Below are positions 54,363-64,000 of a stretch of 64,000 nt of DNA, in pieces. Location: contig NZ_CADDWJ010000001.1 of assembly GCF_902809855.1 (NCBI RefSeq), positions 930,001 through 994,000 on the forward strand, given 5' to 3'. This DNA is from Acinetobacter sp. Marseille-Q1618. Lineage in GTDB: Bacteria > Pseudomonadota > Gammaproteobacteria > Pseudomonadales > Moraxellaceae. Made by a program: the position numbers and the translations under genes. The notes under the pieces were generated by a model. It saw nothing but the letters and a program-made list of their open reading frames with translations. It had not been told where the DNA came from and did not search any database. Every line of letters begins with the position of its first letter. Position 1 is the first letter of the stretch.

Positions 54363-54395
54363 AAACCAGTCGTTATAAATAGACTGGTCTTTTTA
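54363..54395 (+). terminator. Terminator after the proline-rich lipoprotein gene
   Basis: A 7-bp stem ACCAGTC (54365-54371 with 54382-54388), a 10-nt loop and T run. Confidence 0.85.
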
Positions 54396-54446
54396 TTCGC
54401 TAAACGATGTTTAATCTTGTGTAAATATATGCTCTACCGCATAGCA

Positions 54447-55526
54447 CTAAAACTGTTTTAAAAAGTCTGCGATTAACTTTGATGCCCAAGATTTGGTTTG
54501 AAAACCTTCATAATAACCACAATGACTACCCTTTTTAGTTGTCACCACCACCATATTTTGCATCTGTTGTACAGTTTGTTTATAAGGTTCAAAATTTTTA
54601 ATCGAACAAACAGGGTCATCTTCTGCATTTAAAATCATGAGTGGAATTTTCACATTTTCAAATACATAAATCGGATTAATCGCCTGATCATAACTTTCAT
54701 AATCAGCAAAACCCGCCATTTCAAAATAATTTTCCTGAAACTGTTGTAAGGTTTTGGTTTTTAAAACAAATTGAACAGATTGGGTATGCTGCCATGTATT
54801 TTGATAGGGTTGAATAAAAGCTTTAAATAATTTTTTGGTCATCACCTTACTATAAAACGGGTGTACATTTTCAAAACCATCTTTGGTGTTGTAGCCAGGA
54901 CATAGCGCAAATGCTGCTTTAAATGGTGTTTCCTCTGCGACCTCTCCCAGATAGCGCACTAATAATCCTGTACCCGCAGATGAACCAACCGCATACAAGT
55001 TCGATTGCGGAAATTTTCGCTGAATAAATTGAATTTGTTCACGTAGATCTGAAGTTGAACCAAAAATCGACATTTGTGGTACTGGCATAGGCAACCCTGC
55101 ATGACCACGACGTAAACATAGTGCAATCCGCCAACCGGTATATTCATGCAAATCTTTAACCAATTCACGCATACTTTCAGGCGAACCTGTAATCGTATGC
55201 ATAATTACTATAGTCGGTGTGTCTACTGGTAAAGCATAGCCATACCAAGCAATTGCCGTTACACCGCCATCTCGCATGGTCAATGATTCTATTCGATCGT
55301 ATTCGAGTTTAATCGTTTTTTTCTTAATGATATCAAAATACAGTAAATGCACATGATTGTTACTGAGCCAAGGCGTTGGTCGATATTTTTGTTGTAATTG
55401 CGGGAGTTTTTCTAAAACTGATTTGAGTTGTCCTTGTGCATTGTAATAGAGTTTTGGCTGCTCTGCACCGATGATGTGATCTAAGACATCTTGGGTAAAT
55501 TGACTAAATTTATTCAAAATTGGCAT
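54447..55526 (-). CDS. Alpha/beta hydrolase, YheT-like
   Basis: A 359-residue hydrolase of the COG0429 type. The core begins near residue 90 with IVIMHTITGSPESM. The nucleophile elbow is VGSSAGTG near residue 180. The acid is in LNAEDDPVC near 305, and the His in KKGSHCGYYEG near 340. No signal peptide. The usual oxyanion HG is replaced by HT. It is a probable carboxylesterase. A 25-bp palindrome lies 61 nt upstream of its start. Confidence 0.82.
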   Translation of the reverse strand: MPILNKFSQFTQDVLDHIIGAEQPKLYYNAQGQLKSVLEKLPQLQQKYRPTPWLSNNHVHLLYFDIIKKKTIKLEYDRIESLTMRDGGVTAIAWYGYALPVDTPTIVIMHTITGSPESMRELVKDLHEYTGWRIALCLRRGHAGLPMPVPQMSIFGSTSDLREQIQFIQRKFPQSNLYAVGSSAGTGLLVRYLGEVAEETPFKAAFALCPGYNTKDGFENVHPFYSKVMTKKLFKAFIQPYQNTWQHTQSVQFVLKTKTLQQFQENYFEMAGFADYESYDQAINPIYVFENVKIPLMILNAEDDPVCSIKNFEPYKQTVQQMQNMVVVTTKKGSHCGYYEGFQTKSWASKLIADFLKQF

Positions 55527-55586
55527 AAGCTTTCTCTAACTTTGTACGCGAACGCTTTGATCATGACTTAACTTTATAATAGCTTG

Positions 55587-55611
55587 CCTAGAAATGACTT
55601 ACATTTCTAGG
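55587..55611. promoter_or_regulatory. Palindromic operator candidate
   Basis: CCTAGAAATG-N5-CATTTCTAGG is perfect over 10 bp each side and has no T tract on either side. TATTATAAAG, a possible -10 box for the downstream hydrolase gene, follows it on the minus strand. Confidence 0.55.
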
Positions 55612-55647
55612 TGAATACATTTACGCTTAGACTATTTCATAAGCCAA

Positions 55648-56055
55648 TTATTGTGCTTGATATTTTGCAAAGCGTTCACCCATTTGCACAGCTAAAGCCT
55701 GTAAACCACTTAAAGGACGAATCATAACTTCAAACTCAACAATTTGGCCTTGTTCGTTAAAGCGAATCATATCAATGCCTTTGAGTTGTTTTTCAGACAC
55801 TTCAGCTGAAAACTCAAGTACAACATTTTGCTCATCTTCACTATAAAATTCACGATGATAAGTAAAATTTTCAAACACTTGAATAACATTGGTTAAAATA
55901 AAAAATACCACTTGCTTGCCTTCATACGGCTTAAATGCAACAGGTGAACGAAAAACCACATCGTCAGCAAGTAATTCATTCAAAATACTCATGTCACGGT
56001 TTGCAAGCATGTCATGCCATTTTTGAATAGCTGGTTTGGTGTTTGGATAGTTCAT
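55648..56055 (-). CDS. NTF2/SnoaL-like protein
   Basis: A 135-residue protein of the nuclear transport factor 2 fold, a small cone-shaped pocket domain. The helix-rich start (TKPAIQKWHDMLANRDMSIL) leads into ADDVVFRSP, and the ending IDMIRFNEQGQIVEFEVMIRP is the typical sheet. ATG 56055 has GAAGGG upstream. Steroid-isomerase-like or other activity cannot be told. Confidence 0.8.
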   Translation of the reverse strand: MNYPNTKPAIQKWHDMLANRDMSILNELLADDVVFRSPVAFKPYEGKQVVFFILTNVIQVFENFTYHREFYSEDEQNVVLEFSAEVSEKQLKGIDMIRFNEQGQIVEFEVMIRPLSGLQALAVQMGERFAKYQAQ

Positions 56056-56080
56056 TTTAATATTTCCCTTCAATGAGATT

Positions 56081-56174
56081 AATCTCCCCTAACTCCTCCT
56101 TTAAAAGGAGTGAAAATCTGCATAGCAAAATTTTATTTGAAATGCAGAATTCCTCCCTTTTATAAAGGGAGGTT
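56081..56174. repeat. Interspersed foldback element
   Basis: About 94 bp with imperfect terminal inverted repeats of about 30 bp. The ends read AATCTCCCCTAACTCCTCC and, on the other strand, AATCCCTCTCAACCTCCC. Each end can form its own small hairpin, and an inner TCTGCAT/ATGCAGA pair (56117-56123 with 56142-56148) closes the middle. It lies between fadH and the NTF2-like gene. Confidence 0.7.
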
Positions 56175-56242
56175 GAGAGGGATTATTTTTAGATAGTATT
56201 AATTTTTGAAAATAGATCTTTCATTTCATAAAAATACAAGGA

Positions 56243-58303
<2,061 letters not shown>

Positions 58304-58327
58304 TTAATCTATTTTATGAAATCTTTA

Positions 58328-58343
58328 ATGCAACAAGTTGCAT
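58328..58343. promoter_or_regulatory. Palindrome 1 between fadH and the PadR gene
   Basis: ATGCAAC-AA-GTTGCAT, perfect 7-bp arms. Flanks TA before and AAT after are shared with palindrome 2. Confidence 0.75.
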
Positions 58344-58376
58344 AATGGATTTATTTATAATCGAGATTTGCATTTT

Positions 58377-58392
58377 ATGCAACATGTTGCAT
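58377..58392. promoter_or_regulatory. Palindrome 2 between fadH and the PadR gene
   Basis: ATGCAAC-AT-GTTGCAT, perfect over 16 bp. Its centre is 49 bp from that of palindrome 1. It lies 40 nt before the PadR start codon. Confidence 0.75.
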
Positions 58393-58431
58393 AATGATTT
58401 TATCTTCATTTTATTTGCGAAATATGACCAA

Positions 58432-58983
58432 ATGTCCTTAGCCCATGTTTTATTGACGAGCTTAATCGAGAAACCTAGTACAGGTTTTGAACTCGCTCGC
58501 CGCTTTGATCGCTCTATGGGTTTCTTTTGGAATGCAACGCATCAGCAAATTTATCGTGAACTGAACGCAATGCAAAAAAAAGGCTGGATCTCTACATTAG
58601 AAGATCAAGCAGATACAGGTCGTAAAAAAACCTATCAAGTAGAACAACTTGGTCGTATTGAACTGACTGACTGGTTAGTTAAACAAGGACAACCAGCGCA
58701 GTTACGTGAAGAGTTAATGGTGCGTCTAAGAGTCGAAGCACAATTTGGTGGAAATACTGTTTTACCAGAGTTACAGCGTCATTTAGAATTACACCGTGAC
58801 AATTTAAAGCTTTATCAACAAATTTTTGCCAAAGATTTTGCCCATGCAGATCCCCAAGATCGAACTTTGTTTATTCATAAAATGATTTTACAATTAGGCA
58901 TAGATTTAGAACGTGGTTGGATTGATTGGTTAGAACAACTCATTCCAACTTTGCAGCAATTCGAACGCGATACAGAAAAATAA
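58432..58983 (+). CDS. PadR family transcriptional regulator
   Basis: A 183-residue regulator. The winged helix domain covers about residues 1-85, with VLLTSLIEKPSTGFELARRF and NATHQQIYRELNAMQKKGWI as hallmarks, followed by a C-terminal dimerisation helix region (Vir_C-type). The frame is open for 50 codons upstream but starts there would run through the palindromes; MSLAHVLLTSL is the expected N-terminus. It is followed after 10 nt by a hydrolase gene. Targets are likely fadH and itself. The ligand is unknown, perhaps an acyl-CoA or aromatic acid. Confidence 0.88.
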   Translation: MSLAHVLLTSLIEKPSTGFELARRFDRSMGFFWNATHQQIYRELNAMQKKGWISTLEDQADTGRKKTYQVEQLGRIELTDWLVKQGQPAQLREELMVRLRVEAQFGGNTVLPELQRHLELHRDNLKLYQQIFAKDFAHADPQDRTLFIHKMILQLGIDLERGWIDWLEQLIPTLQQFERDTEK

Positions 58984-58993
58984 AGGAAACGCC

Positions 58994-59923
58994 ATGCCCC
59001 ACTACACAATGCCAGATGGTGAACAACTTTTTGTCCGAGAAATTGGCAAAGGTGAACCTGTTTTAATTTTATCTGGTTTAGGAATGCAGAGCTGGCAATG
59101 GCTGCCTTTTATTTTCACCAACCTTAAAAATTATAAATTTATCATTCCTGATTGGCGTGGTTTTGGTGGTTCACGGACCTGCAAAATTCCACAGGATTTG
59201 GATGCTATTCATAACCATTGGCGTGACGTTGATAGCCTCATTCAACAAATGAATTTGGATCAATTTATGCTCATTGGTTACTCAATGGGTGCAACTACAG
59301 CCATGCATGGCATGCAATATGGAAACTTGGCAGCAAAGTTAAAAGCTTATTTGCATATTGACCAAACCCCTAAAATCCCAACAGATGATGCTTGGCAATT
59401 TGGTTTATTTGGGAAAAAACATCTTAAATTTAAACGTTTTCTCAAAGACTATTCGGACTTTTTACATCAGTACCAAGATTATCGTTTTGTGGATGAGCTT
59501 CCACCTGAGCCGAGAACTGAACTGGTCCAAATGTGGATTAATTTCATTAAAATTCAAGGCAGTAACAAGCTTAGTCCGTTTATTTTTAATTTGGCGCTGA
59601 AACGACCACAATTACAAAAACATCTTTTACCGATCAGACGTTTAGACTATATGACATGGTATATCGATAACTATTTAAATCACGATGAGGACTATCGTGC
59701 TGCAATTACCCAACTCAACTGTCCAACAACATTCTTTATTGGTGAACAATCTACTTTATATCCTGCTGAAGGACAAAAACGTATTGCCAATCAATTATCA
59801 AACGCACAAAGCATTATTTTTGAACGTTCTGGGCATACACCTTTAATCACAGAACCCGTGAAATTTGGTAAAGAAATTTCTGCTTTTTTAGTTAGACATG
59901 CGCAGTTAAAACAATCAGCTTAA
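58994..59923 (+). CDS. Alpha/beta hydrolase
   Basis: A 309-residue hydrolase with the catalytic serine in GYSMGATT near residue 98. SGLGMQSWQW is the oxyanion region, DWRGFGGS the typical loop, and RSGHTPLITEP holds the His near 285. No signal peptide. It shares an operon with the PadR gene (10 nt gap) and so probably its control. Substrate unknown. Confidence 0.85.
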   Translation: MPHYTMPDGEQLFVREIGKGEPVLILSGLGMQSWQWLPFIFTNLKNYKFIIPDWRGFGGSRTCKIPQDLDAIHNHWRDVDSLIQQMNLDQFMLIGYSMGATTAMHGMQYGNLAAKLKAYLHIDQTPKIPTDDAWQFGLFGKKHLKFKRFLKDYSDFLHQYQDYRFVDELPPEPRTELVQMWINFIKIQGSNKLSPFIFNLALKRPQLQKHLLPIRRLDYMTWYIDNYLNHDEDYRAAITQLNCPTTFFIGEQSTLYPAEGQKRIANQLSNAQSIIFERSGHTPLITEPVKFGKEISAFLVRHAQLKQSA

Positions 59924-59943
59924 AAATAGATTGATCACAATTT

Positions 59944-59987
59944 TTCCATAAACAACATAGCTATCTTTCTTTATGTTGTTTATGGAA
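59944..59987 (+). terminator. Terminator after the PadR-hydrolase operon
   Basis: A 16-bp perfect stem (59944-59959 with 59972-59987) with a 12-nt loop, followed by T-rich sequence. It may also end metR transcripts from the other side. Confidence 0.82.
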
Positions 59988-60121
59988 GTTGTTCTTTTTA
60001 TTTAGTTTTTAAATCTCAGTTAAATCAACCCAATAACAATGAAAAACTACTGTCCACAAGGCTTATATGCTTAAAGAGCATGATTAATTTTATTTGAATA
60101 AGACAGCATTATTTAAACCTG

Positions 60122-61042
60122 TTAAGCGTGATAATAAACCATCCGTTTTTTTGAAAAACGATCTAATTGATTCAAAAATCCTTCAAAATAACTTTTCTGT
60201 TTTTCTTCAATACGATAGCCTGCATATAAAGTACGCCGCAACCCATTTTCAGCAACACAATCTAAACGTCGTGATGTCACCCAACCTTTTTGTTCATACT
60301 CATTCACAACCCAATCAGGTAATGCAGCAATTCCTCGTCCACTGGCAACCAACTGAATCAACATTTGGGTTAAATCTGTCGTGCGAATTTGTTTGGGTTG
60401 AATATTTGCAGGAAGAAAAAGCTTCGACATAATATCTAAACGATGTTTATCTACAGGATAAGTAATCAATGTTTCTTCTGCCAACTCTTGCACCGTAATA
60501 TGCGTTGCACGTACCAAAGGATGTGTATTTGACAAGACCAAACGTGATTCATATTCAAAAATTGGAAAATACTCTATGCCTTTTAAAGCAATAGGATCTG
60601 CGGTAATCAACAAATCAAACTCACCAATTTGTAATAACTCATGCGGATTTGCCTCAAAACCAGAAGCAAAATCTAAGTCAACATCAGGATATTGTGAGCG
60701 ATATTGATTGAGTAACGGCATGAGCCAATCAAAACAACTATGACATTCTGAAGAAAAAATGATTCGACCCGTTTGCCCATGTACGATACGGGTGATGTCA
60801 GATTGGGTAATCTGAATTTGCGGCAAAATATCATCTGCAAGTTTAAGTAACCGCTGACCAACATTCGAAAAAGTCACAGGTCGACTACGACGATTCACCA
60901 CTTCAACGCCGTACCAATTATCCAACTCTTTGAGTTGATGAGAAATTGCTGATGGGGTTAAACACAAGTCATTTGCCGCAGCAACCAGTGAACCGTGCTC
61001 ACGCAAAGCGGTTAAAGTTTTGAGGTGACGAATTTCAAGCAT
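60122..61042 (-). CDS. metR: LysR family regulator MetR
   Basis: A 306-residue regulator of methionine synthesis that uses homocysteine as co-activator. The N-terminus MLEIRHLKTLTALREHGSL, the ECHSCFDWL segment and the GIAALPDWVV motif are close to E. coli MetR and not to other LysR groups. The helix-turn-helix covers about residues 18-40. No met biosynthesis gene is adjacent. The upstream gap holds two TGAA-N5-TTCA boxes. Confidence 0.9.
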   Translation of the reverse strand: MLEIRHLKTLTALREHGSLVAAANDLCLTPSAISHQLKELDNWYGVEVVNRRSRPVTFSNVGQRLLKLADDILPQIQITQSDITRIVHGQTGRIIFSSECHSCFDWLMPLLNQYRSQYPDVDLDFASGFEANPHELLQIGEFDLLITADPIALKGIEYFPIFEYESRLVLSNTHPLVRATHITVQELAEETLITYPVDKHRLDIMSKLFLPANIQPKQIRTTDLTQMLIQLVASGRGIAALPDWVVNEYEQKGWVTSRRLDCVAENGLRRTLYAGYRIEEKQKSYFEGFLNQLDRFSKKRMVYYHA

Positions 61043-61280
61043 GGATCATCCTGTAGAATAATATAGTTTGGGGAGATAAATACGCATCAGATTTAACTCA
61101 AATGAACCAGAAAACATGTCTTTAGAGTGCATTTATGAGTTCTAAAAGCAGATTTTAAAACGCACTCATCGAGCTATACATCCAAGGAATAAAATCCAAA
61201 AACCATACATTCATAACCATTTAATCATAAAAAACATCTAGTTTAGCCTTTGAAAATAACTAAATTCAATAAAAAATAGA

Positions 61281-61293
61281 TGAATTTATTTCA
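61281..61293. promoter_or_regulatory. MetR-box-like site 1
   Basis: TGAATTTATTTCA matches the TGAA-N5-TTCA consensus with central T. Confidence 0.55.
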
Positions 61294-61356
61294 CCACAAC
61301 ATGAAATTTATGCGTTTGCTTAAAACTGAATTTTATTTAATGATGAACTGGTTGAG

Positions 61357-61369
61357 TGAATTAAATTCA
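61357..61369. promoter_or_regulatory. MetR-box-like site 2
   Basis: TGAATTAAATTCA matches TGAA-N5-TTCA with central A. It is a perfect inverted repeat over its outer positions. Confidence 0.55.
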
Positions 61370-61527
61370 TTTAAACCACTCAGGTAAAAATATAGATTTA
61401 AACTTATCTTTTGAGCCATCTAAACAGCGTTTAAACGCTCAGAGTTTGATTGAATCGTATCAATAAACCACTTCACACTAAAAATAAATAAACTAACACT
61501 TTATAAAACATAAAAGAATGCGCATAA

Positions 61528-61560
61528 CCTCATGATCATTTTTTGTCATGAGGAATTTTT
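61528..61560 (+). terminator. Plus-strand terminator-like hairpin
   Basis: An 8-bp perfect stem CCTCATGA (61528-61535 with 61546-61553), a 10-nt loop and AATTTTTC. No annotated plus-strand gene precedes it. Confidence 0.6.
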
Positions 61561-61704
61561 CTAAAATTAAATGATTATCTATGAATCACTTATCATAAAT
61601 TCTCTATTATCACTCTTAAGCTTAAAACATAAAATAAATTTGAAACGTTAAAATATATCCTAAAACTTAGGATAAACATTTAAGTTAAATAATAGTGAAT
61701 TATG

Positions 61705-62064
61705 TTAAGTTTCCCACTCACCCAACTGAGGATCATATTTAGCAAACTCACCTGTATCTGTAAACTCCGAGGCAGTCATACAAATCTCAAAAATAGCATT
61801 TTGATTAAAACCTGAAGAAAAATACACAGCATACTGCGTCAAACAACACTGCAAGGTAGATTCTTCAGCCTGTTTGTTAAAATAAATTGTATCGTTGTCT
61901 ATATGTTCTATTACATAGCCATAATTTATCAATCTTTGCTTGAGCACTGAAAACTGTTCACTTGAAAAAGGCACAAAATTTTCAACATGCTCAAAAAATG
62001 TATCATCTGTATGATCGAAATTGTGCATCGTCTGAATAGAATATAGCTGAACAGCATAACCCAT
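61705..62064 (-). CDS. Hypothetical protein, 119 aa
   Basis: Not recognised. No signal peptide or membrane helix; acidic, rich in Phe, Tyr and Gln, with two adjacent Cys (LQCCLTQ). The ATG at 62064 has AAGGA at seven-base spacing and is preferred over a longer frame. It lies beyond the trpA terminator and has its own ribosome site. The mixed helix/strand pattern recalls small single-domain immunity or DUF proteins, without certainty. Confidence 0.6.
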   Translation of the reverse strand: MGYAVQLYSIQTMHNFDHTDDTFFEHVENFVPFSSEQFSVLKQRLINYGYVIEHIDNDTIYFNKQAEESTLQCCLTQYAVYFSSGFNQNAIFEICMTASEFTDTGEFAKYDPQLGEWET

Positions 62065-62146
62065 TTTATTATCCTTATATGCTCTGACGCTGAAATTGCT
62101 TTGAAATGAGTTTAACAACCTTATAAAGATTTCGATATAAATTAAA

Positions 62147-62179
62147 AATAAAAAGCCGAGTTAGTCGTTTAACTCGGCT
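62147..62179 (-). terminator. Terminator after trpA
   Basis: A 10-bp perfect stem AGCCGAGTTA (62154-62163 with 62170-62179), followed on the minus strand by a T run. It ends the trpBA operon. Confidence 0.88.
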
Positions 62180-62229
62180 ATAGTGTAGAAAGTAGCTTTA
62201 AATTTTAAAACTTATAAATCCTTATTGAT

Positions 62230-63009
62230 TTATGAGCTTAAAACCTCAGCAAAAGCTTTGACTTTTTGCAAAGTCGCATCTACCCCCAAATTTGCAAAAC
62301 AATCTACCAATGTCGTTCCCACGATCACTAAATCAGCTTTATTTTTTAGAGCAGCAACATCTTGTTCTGTTTTAATCCCAAAACCAATCCCTACAGGTAT
62401 ATCAAAGTATTGCTTTAACTGGCTGATTTTCTGATCAAGATTTTGCTGTTTACGTTGCATCCCTGTGATACCATTTTCCGAAACATGATACAAAAAACCT
62501 TGTGCATTTTCTGCAATTAAAGCCAAGCGTTCTTCGGGAGTAGATGGTGAAGTTAAACAGATAAAATGTATATGATTTTCTTCAATTGCATGCAAATACT
62601 CACGTTGATATTCATAAGGTAAATCTACAATTAAAAGTCCATCAATCAAACCCTTAGCATCTTGTAAAAACTGTTTAAAACCATATTGTAGAATGGGATT
62701 AACATAGCCCATCAAAACAATCGGTGTTTGATCATCTTTTTTACGGATTTCTTTGACTAACTCTAAGGTTTTTGCCAAAGTATGTCCCTGTGCAATCGCC
62801 CGATGATGTGCCGCCTCGATCACTTCTCCATCCGCCACAGGGTCTGAAAATGGCATGCCTAATTCAATAATATCTGCCCCTGCCTGACCAATTTGCGTAA
62901 ACAACTCAACATTACTTTGATAATCAGGATCGCCTGCTGTGAAATAACACACCAAACCACTACGTTGCTTTTGTTTTAACTCAGCTAGACGAATATCTAA
63001 ACGATTCAT
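62230..63009 (-). CDS. trpA: Tryptophan synthase alpha chain
   Basis: A 259-residue subunit that cleaves indole-3-glycerol phosphate. Motifs: YFTAGDPD near residue 22, DIIELGMPFSDPVADG with the catalytic Glu, LIVDLPYE with the catalytic Asp, and FGIKTEQDV. Two starts are possible: ATG 63024 overlaps the trpB end by 11 nt and has no ribosome site; ATG 63009 has AGGA at eight-base spacing, lies inside the coupling region and is preferred. Confidence 0.95.
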   Translation of the reverse strand: MNRLDIRLAELKQKQRSGLVCYFTAGDPDYQSNVELFTQIGQAGADIIELGMPFSDPVADGEVIEAAHHRAIAQGHTLAKTLELVKEIRKKDDQTPIVLMGYVNPILQYGFKQFLQDAKGLIDGLLIVDLPYEYQREYLHAIEENHIHFICLTSPSTPEERLALIAENAQGFLYHVSENGITGMQRKQQNLDQKISQLKQYFDIPVGIGFGIKTEQDVAALKNKADLVIVGTTLVDCFANLGVDATLQKVKAFAEVLSS

Positions 63010-63013
63010 TTGT

Positions 63014-64000
63014 TCATTCCTCATTTTTATAATTTTTTACGGTATGCATGTCTTTATCACCACGACCACTTAGGTTAACGATAATGACCTGTTCTGGACG
63101 CATTTTTTTTGCCAATTGACACGCAAAAGCAACCGCATGCGAACTTTCTAAAGCAGGAATAATGCCTTCTTTTTGCGTGAGTAATTTAAATGCTTCAATC
63201 GCTTCTTGATCTGTGGCACTAACATACTCAACTCGTCCTGTTTCTTTTAACAGCGCATGCTCAGGCCCTACACCCGGATAGTCTAAACCAGCGGAGATAG
63301 AATGAGCCTCTTGGATTTGACCATCTTGGTCTTGCAACAAATAAGTCAAATTTCCATGTAATACACCTGGTTTACCCCCTGATAATGACGCTGCATGGAA
63401 AGCTGTATCTAAACCTTTACCTCCAGCTTCTACGCCAAAACATTGCACATTTTCATCTTTTAAAAATGCATGCATTAAGCCTATCGCATTTGAGCCACCG
63501 CCAATACAAGCCACCAAAGCATCAGGAAGTTTTTGCTCTTTGAGTAAAATTTGCTCACGCGCTTCTTTACCAATAATTTTTTGAAACTCTCGCACCATCA
63601 TCGGATAAGGATGAGGTCCTGCACCTGTTCCCAAGAGATAATACGTGCTCTCTACATTACTGATCCAATCATGCAATGCTTCATTCATCGCATCTTTGAG
63701 GGTTGCATTGCCCTTTTTCACACTATGTACTTCTGCCCCTAACAGGGTCATACGCTCAACATTCATTTGCTGACGTTGTACATCTGTTTCCCCCATAAAA
63801 ATCACACATTTCATGTTAAATAGTGCGCAAACCGTAGCGGTTGCTACCCCATGTTGCCCTGCACCAGTTTCAGCAATAATGCGTGTTTTACCCATTTTTC
63901 GAGCAAGTAAAATTTGCCCAATACAATTATTAATCTTATGTGCGCCAGTGTGATTTAAATCTTCACGTTTTAAATAAATTTTTGCCCCACCACACAATGC
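63014..64000 (-). CDS. trpB: Tryptophan synthase beta chain, 5'-truncated
   Basis: The C-terminal 328 residues; the gene runs off the right edge. It joins indole and serine with pyridoxal phosphate. The cofactor lysine is in HTGAHKINN, the phosphate loop is GGGSNAIG, and GSGxxx-like [10 protein letters not shown] is the substrate loop. Its stop is followed or overlapped by trpA. Confidence 0.97.
   Translation of the reverse strand, partial: ALCGGAKIYLKREDLNHTGAHKINNCIGQILLARKMGKTRIIAETGAGQHGVATATVCALFNMKCVIFMGETDVQRQQMNVERMTLLGAEVHSVKKGNATLKDAMNEALHDWISNVESTYYLLGTGAGPHPYPMMVREFQKIIGKEAREQILLKEQKLPDALVACIGGGSNAIGLMHAFLKDENVQCFGVEAGGKGLDTAFHAASLSGGKPGVLHGNLTYLLQDQDGQIQEAHSISAGLDYPGVGPEHALLKETGRVEYVSATDQEAIEAFKLLTQKEGIIPALESSHAVAFACQLAKKMRPEQVIIVNLSGRGDKDMHTVKNYKNEE

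Larger units (their letters stand above)
61043..61704. other. Long metR upstream region
   Basis: About 660 bp with no open frame I can support. It contains two MetR-box-like sites (61281-61293 and 61357-61369), a perfect 14-bp palindrome AGCGTTTAAACGCT (61426-61439) and a terminator-like hairpin for the plus strand (61528-61553). See the findings. Confidence 0.6.

Overview
The window looks like chromosomal DNA of an Acinetobacter-type gammaproteobacterium. It is AT-rich. It carries an alkB-type alkane hydroxylase next to an AraC regulator, a CpaA/CpaB-type secreted protease with its membrane chaperone, a RHH-less PutA beside an Lrp-type regulator, and a 16S-Ile-Ala-23S-5S rRNA operon. I found no transposase, integrase, phage gene or CRISPR array.

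Region 1 (1-11.5 kb): the 3' part of trhP (tRNA U34 hydroxylation) followed by a YfhL-type ferredoxin; a LysR regulator divergent from an azoreductase; a stand-alone ahpF; a methionine importer in the order metQ-metN-metI with a terminator after metQ; two very small genes; an AlkK-like acyl-CoA ligase; riboflavin synthase. Region 2 (11.8-17.9 kb): proline catabolism (putP, an Lrp/AsnC regulator, putA). Region 3 (18.4-24.2 kb): a complete rRNA operon on the minus strand with promoter, leader, tRNA-Ile(GAT), tRNA-Ala(TGC) and terminator.

Region 4 (24.3-35.2 kb): a four-gene operon (LMW phosphatase, murB, a DUF218 envelope protein, an alpha/beta hydrolase); an iron alcohol dehydrogenase with a thioesterase; dnaX; an NlpE-like lipoprotein; cpaB and cpaA. 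Region 5 (35.2-46.6 kb): a class-C-beta-lactamase-like serine hydrolase; a double-hotdog dehydratase and a high-molecular-weight FabG divergent from a thiolase, arranged like mycobacterial htdX-fabG4-fadA2; alkB/alkR; azlCD; and a small protein that looks like a bacterial homologue of the plant DA1 LIM-peptidase.

Region 6 (46.7-56.1 kb): housekeeping genes rodA, ispD, ftsB, eno, kdsA and pyrG, interrupted between eno and ftsB by a small DUF7668-like gene, followed by a lipoprotein and two further enzymes. Region 7 (56-64 kb): fadH divergent from a PadR-type regulator and hydrolase, with twin perfect palindromes between them; metR with two MetR-box-like sites and a possible small transcript in its long upstream gap; trpA and the 3' part of trpB.

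The most interesting points are the DA1-like peptidase, the 83-residue basic Ser/Thr-rich N-terminal extension of the thiolase (with a second well-placed start behind it), the twin palindromes at fadH/padR, and the metR upstream region. Function calls rest on reading the supplied sequence and on family knowledge; no database search was run.
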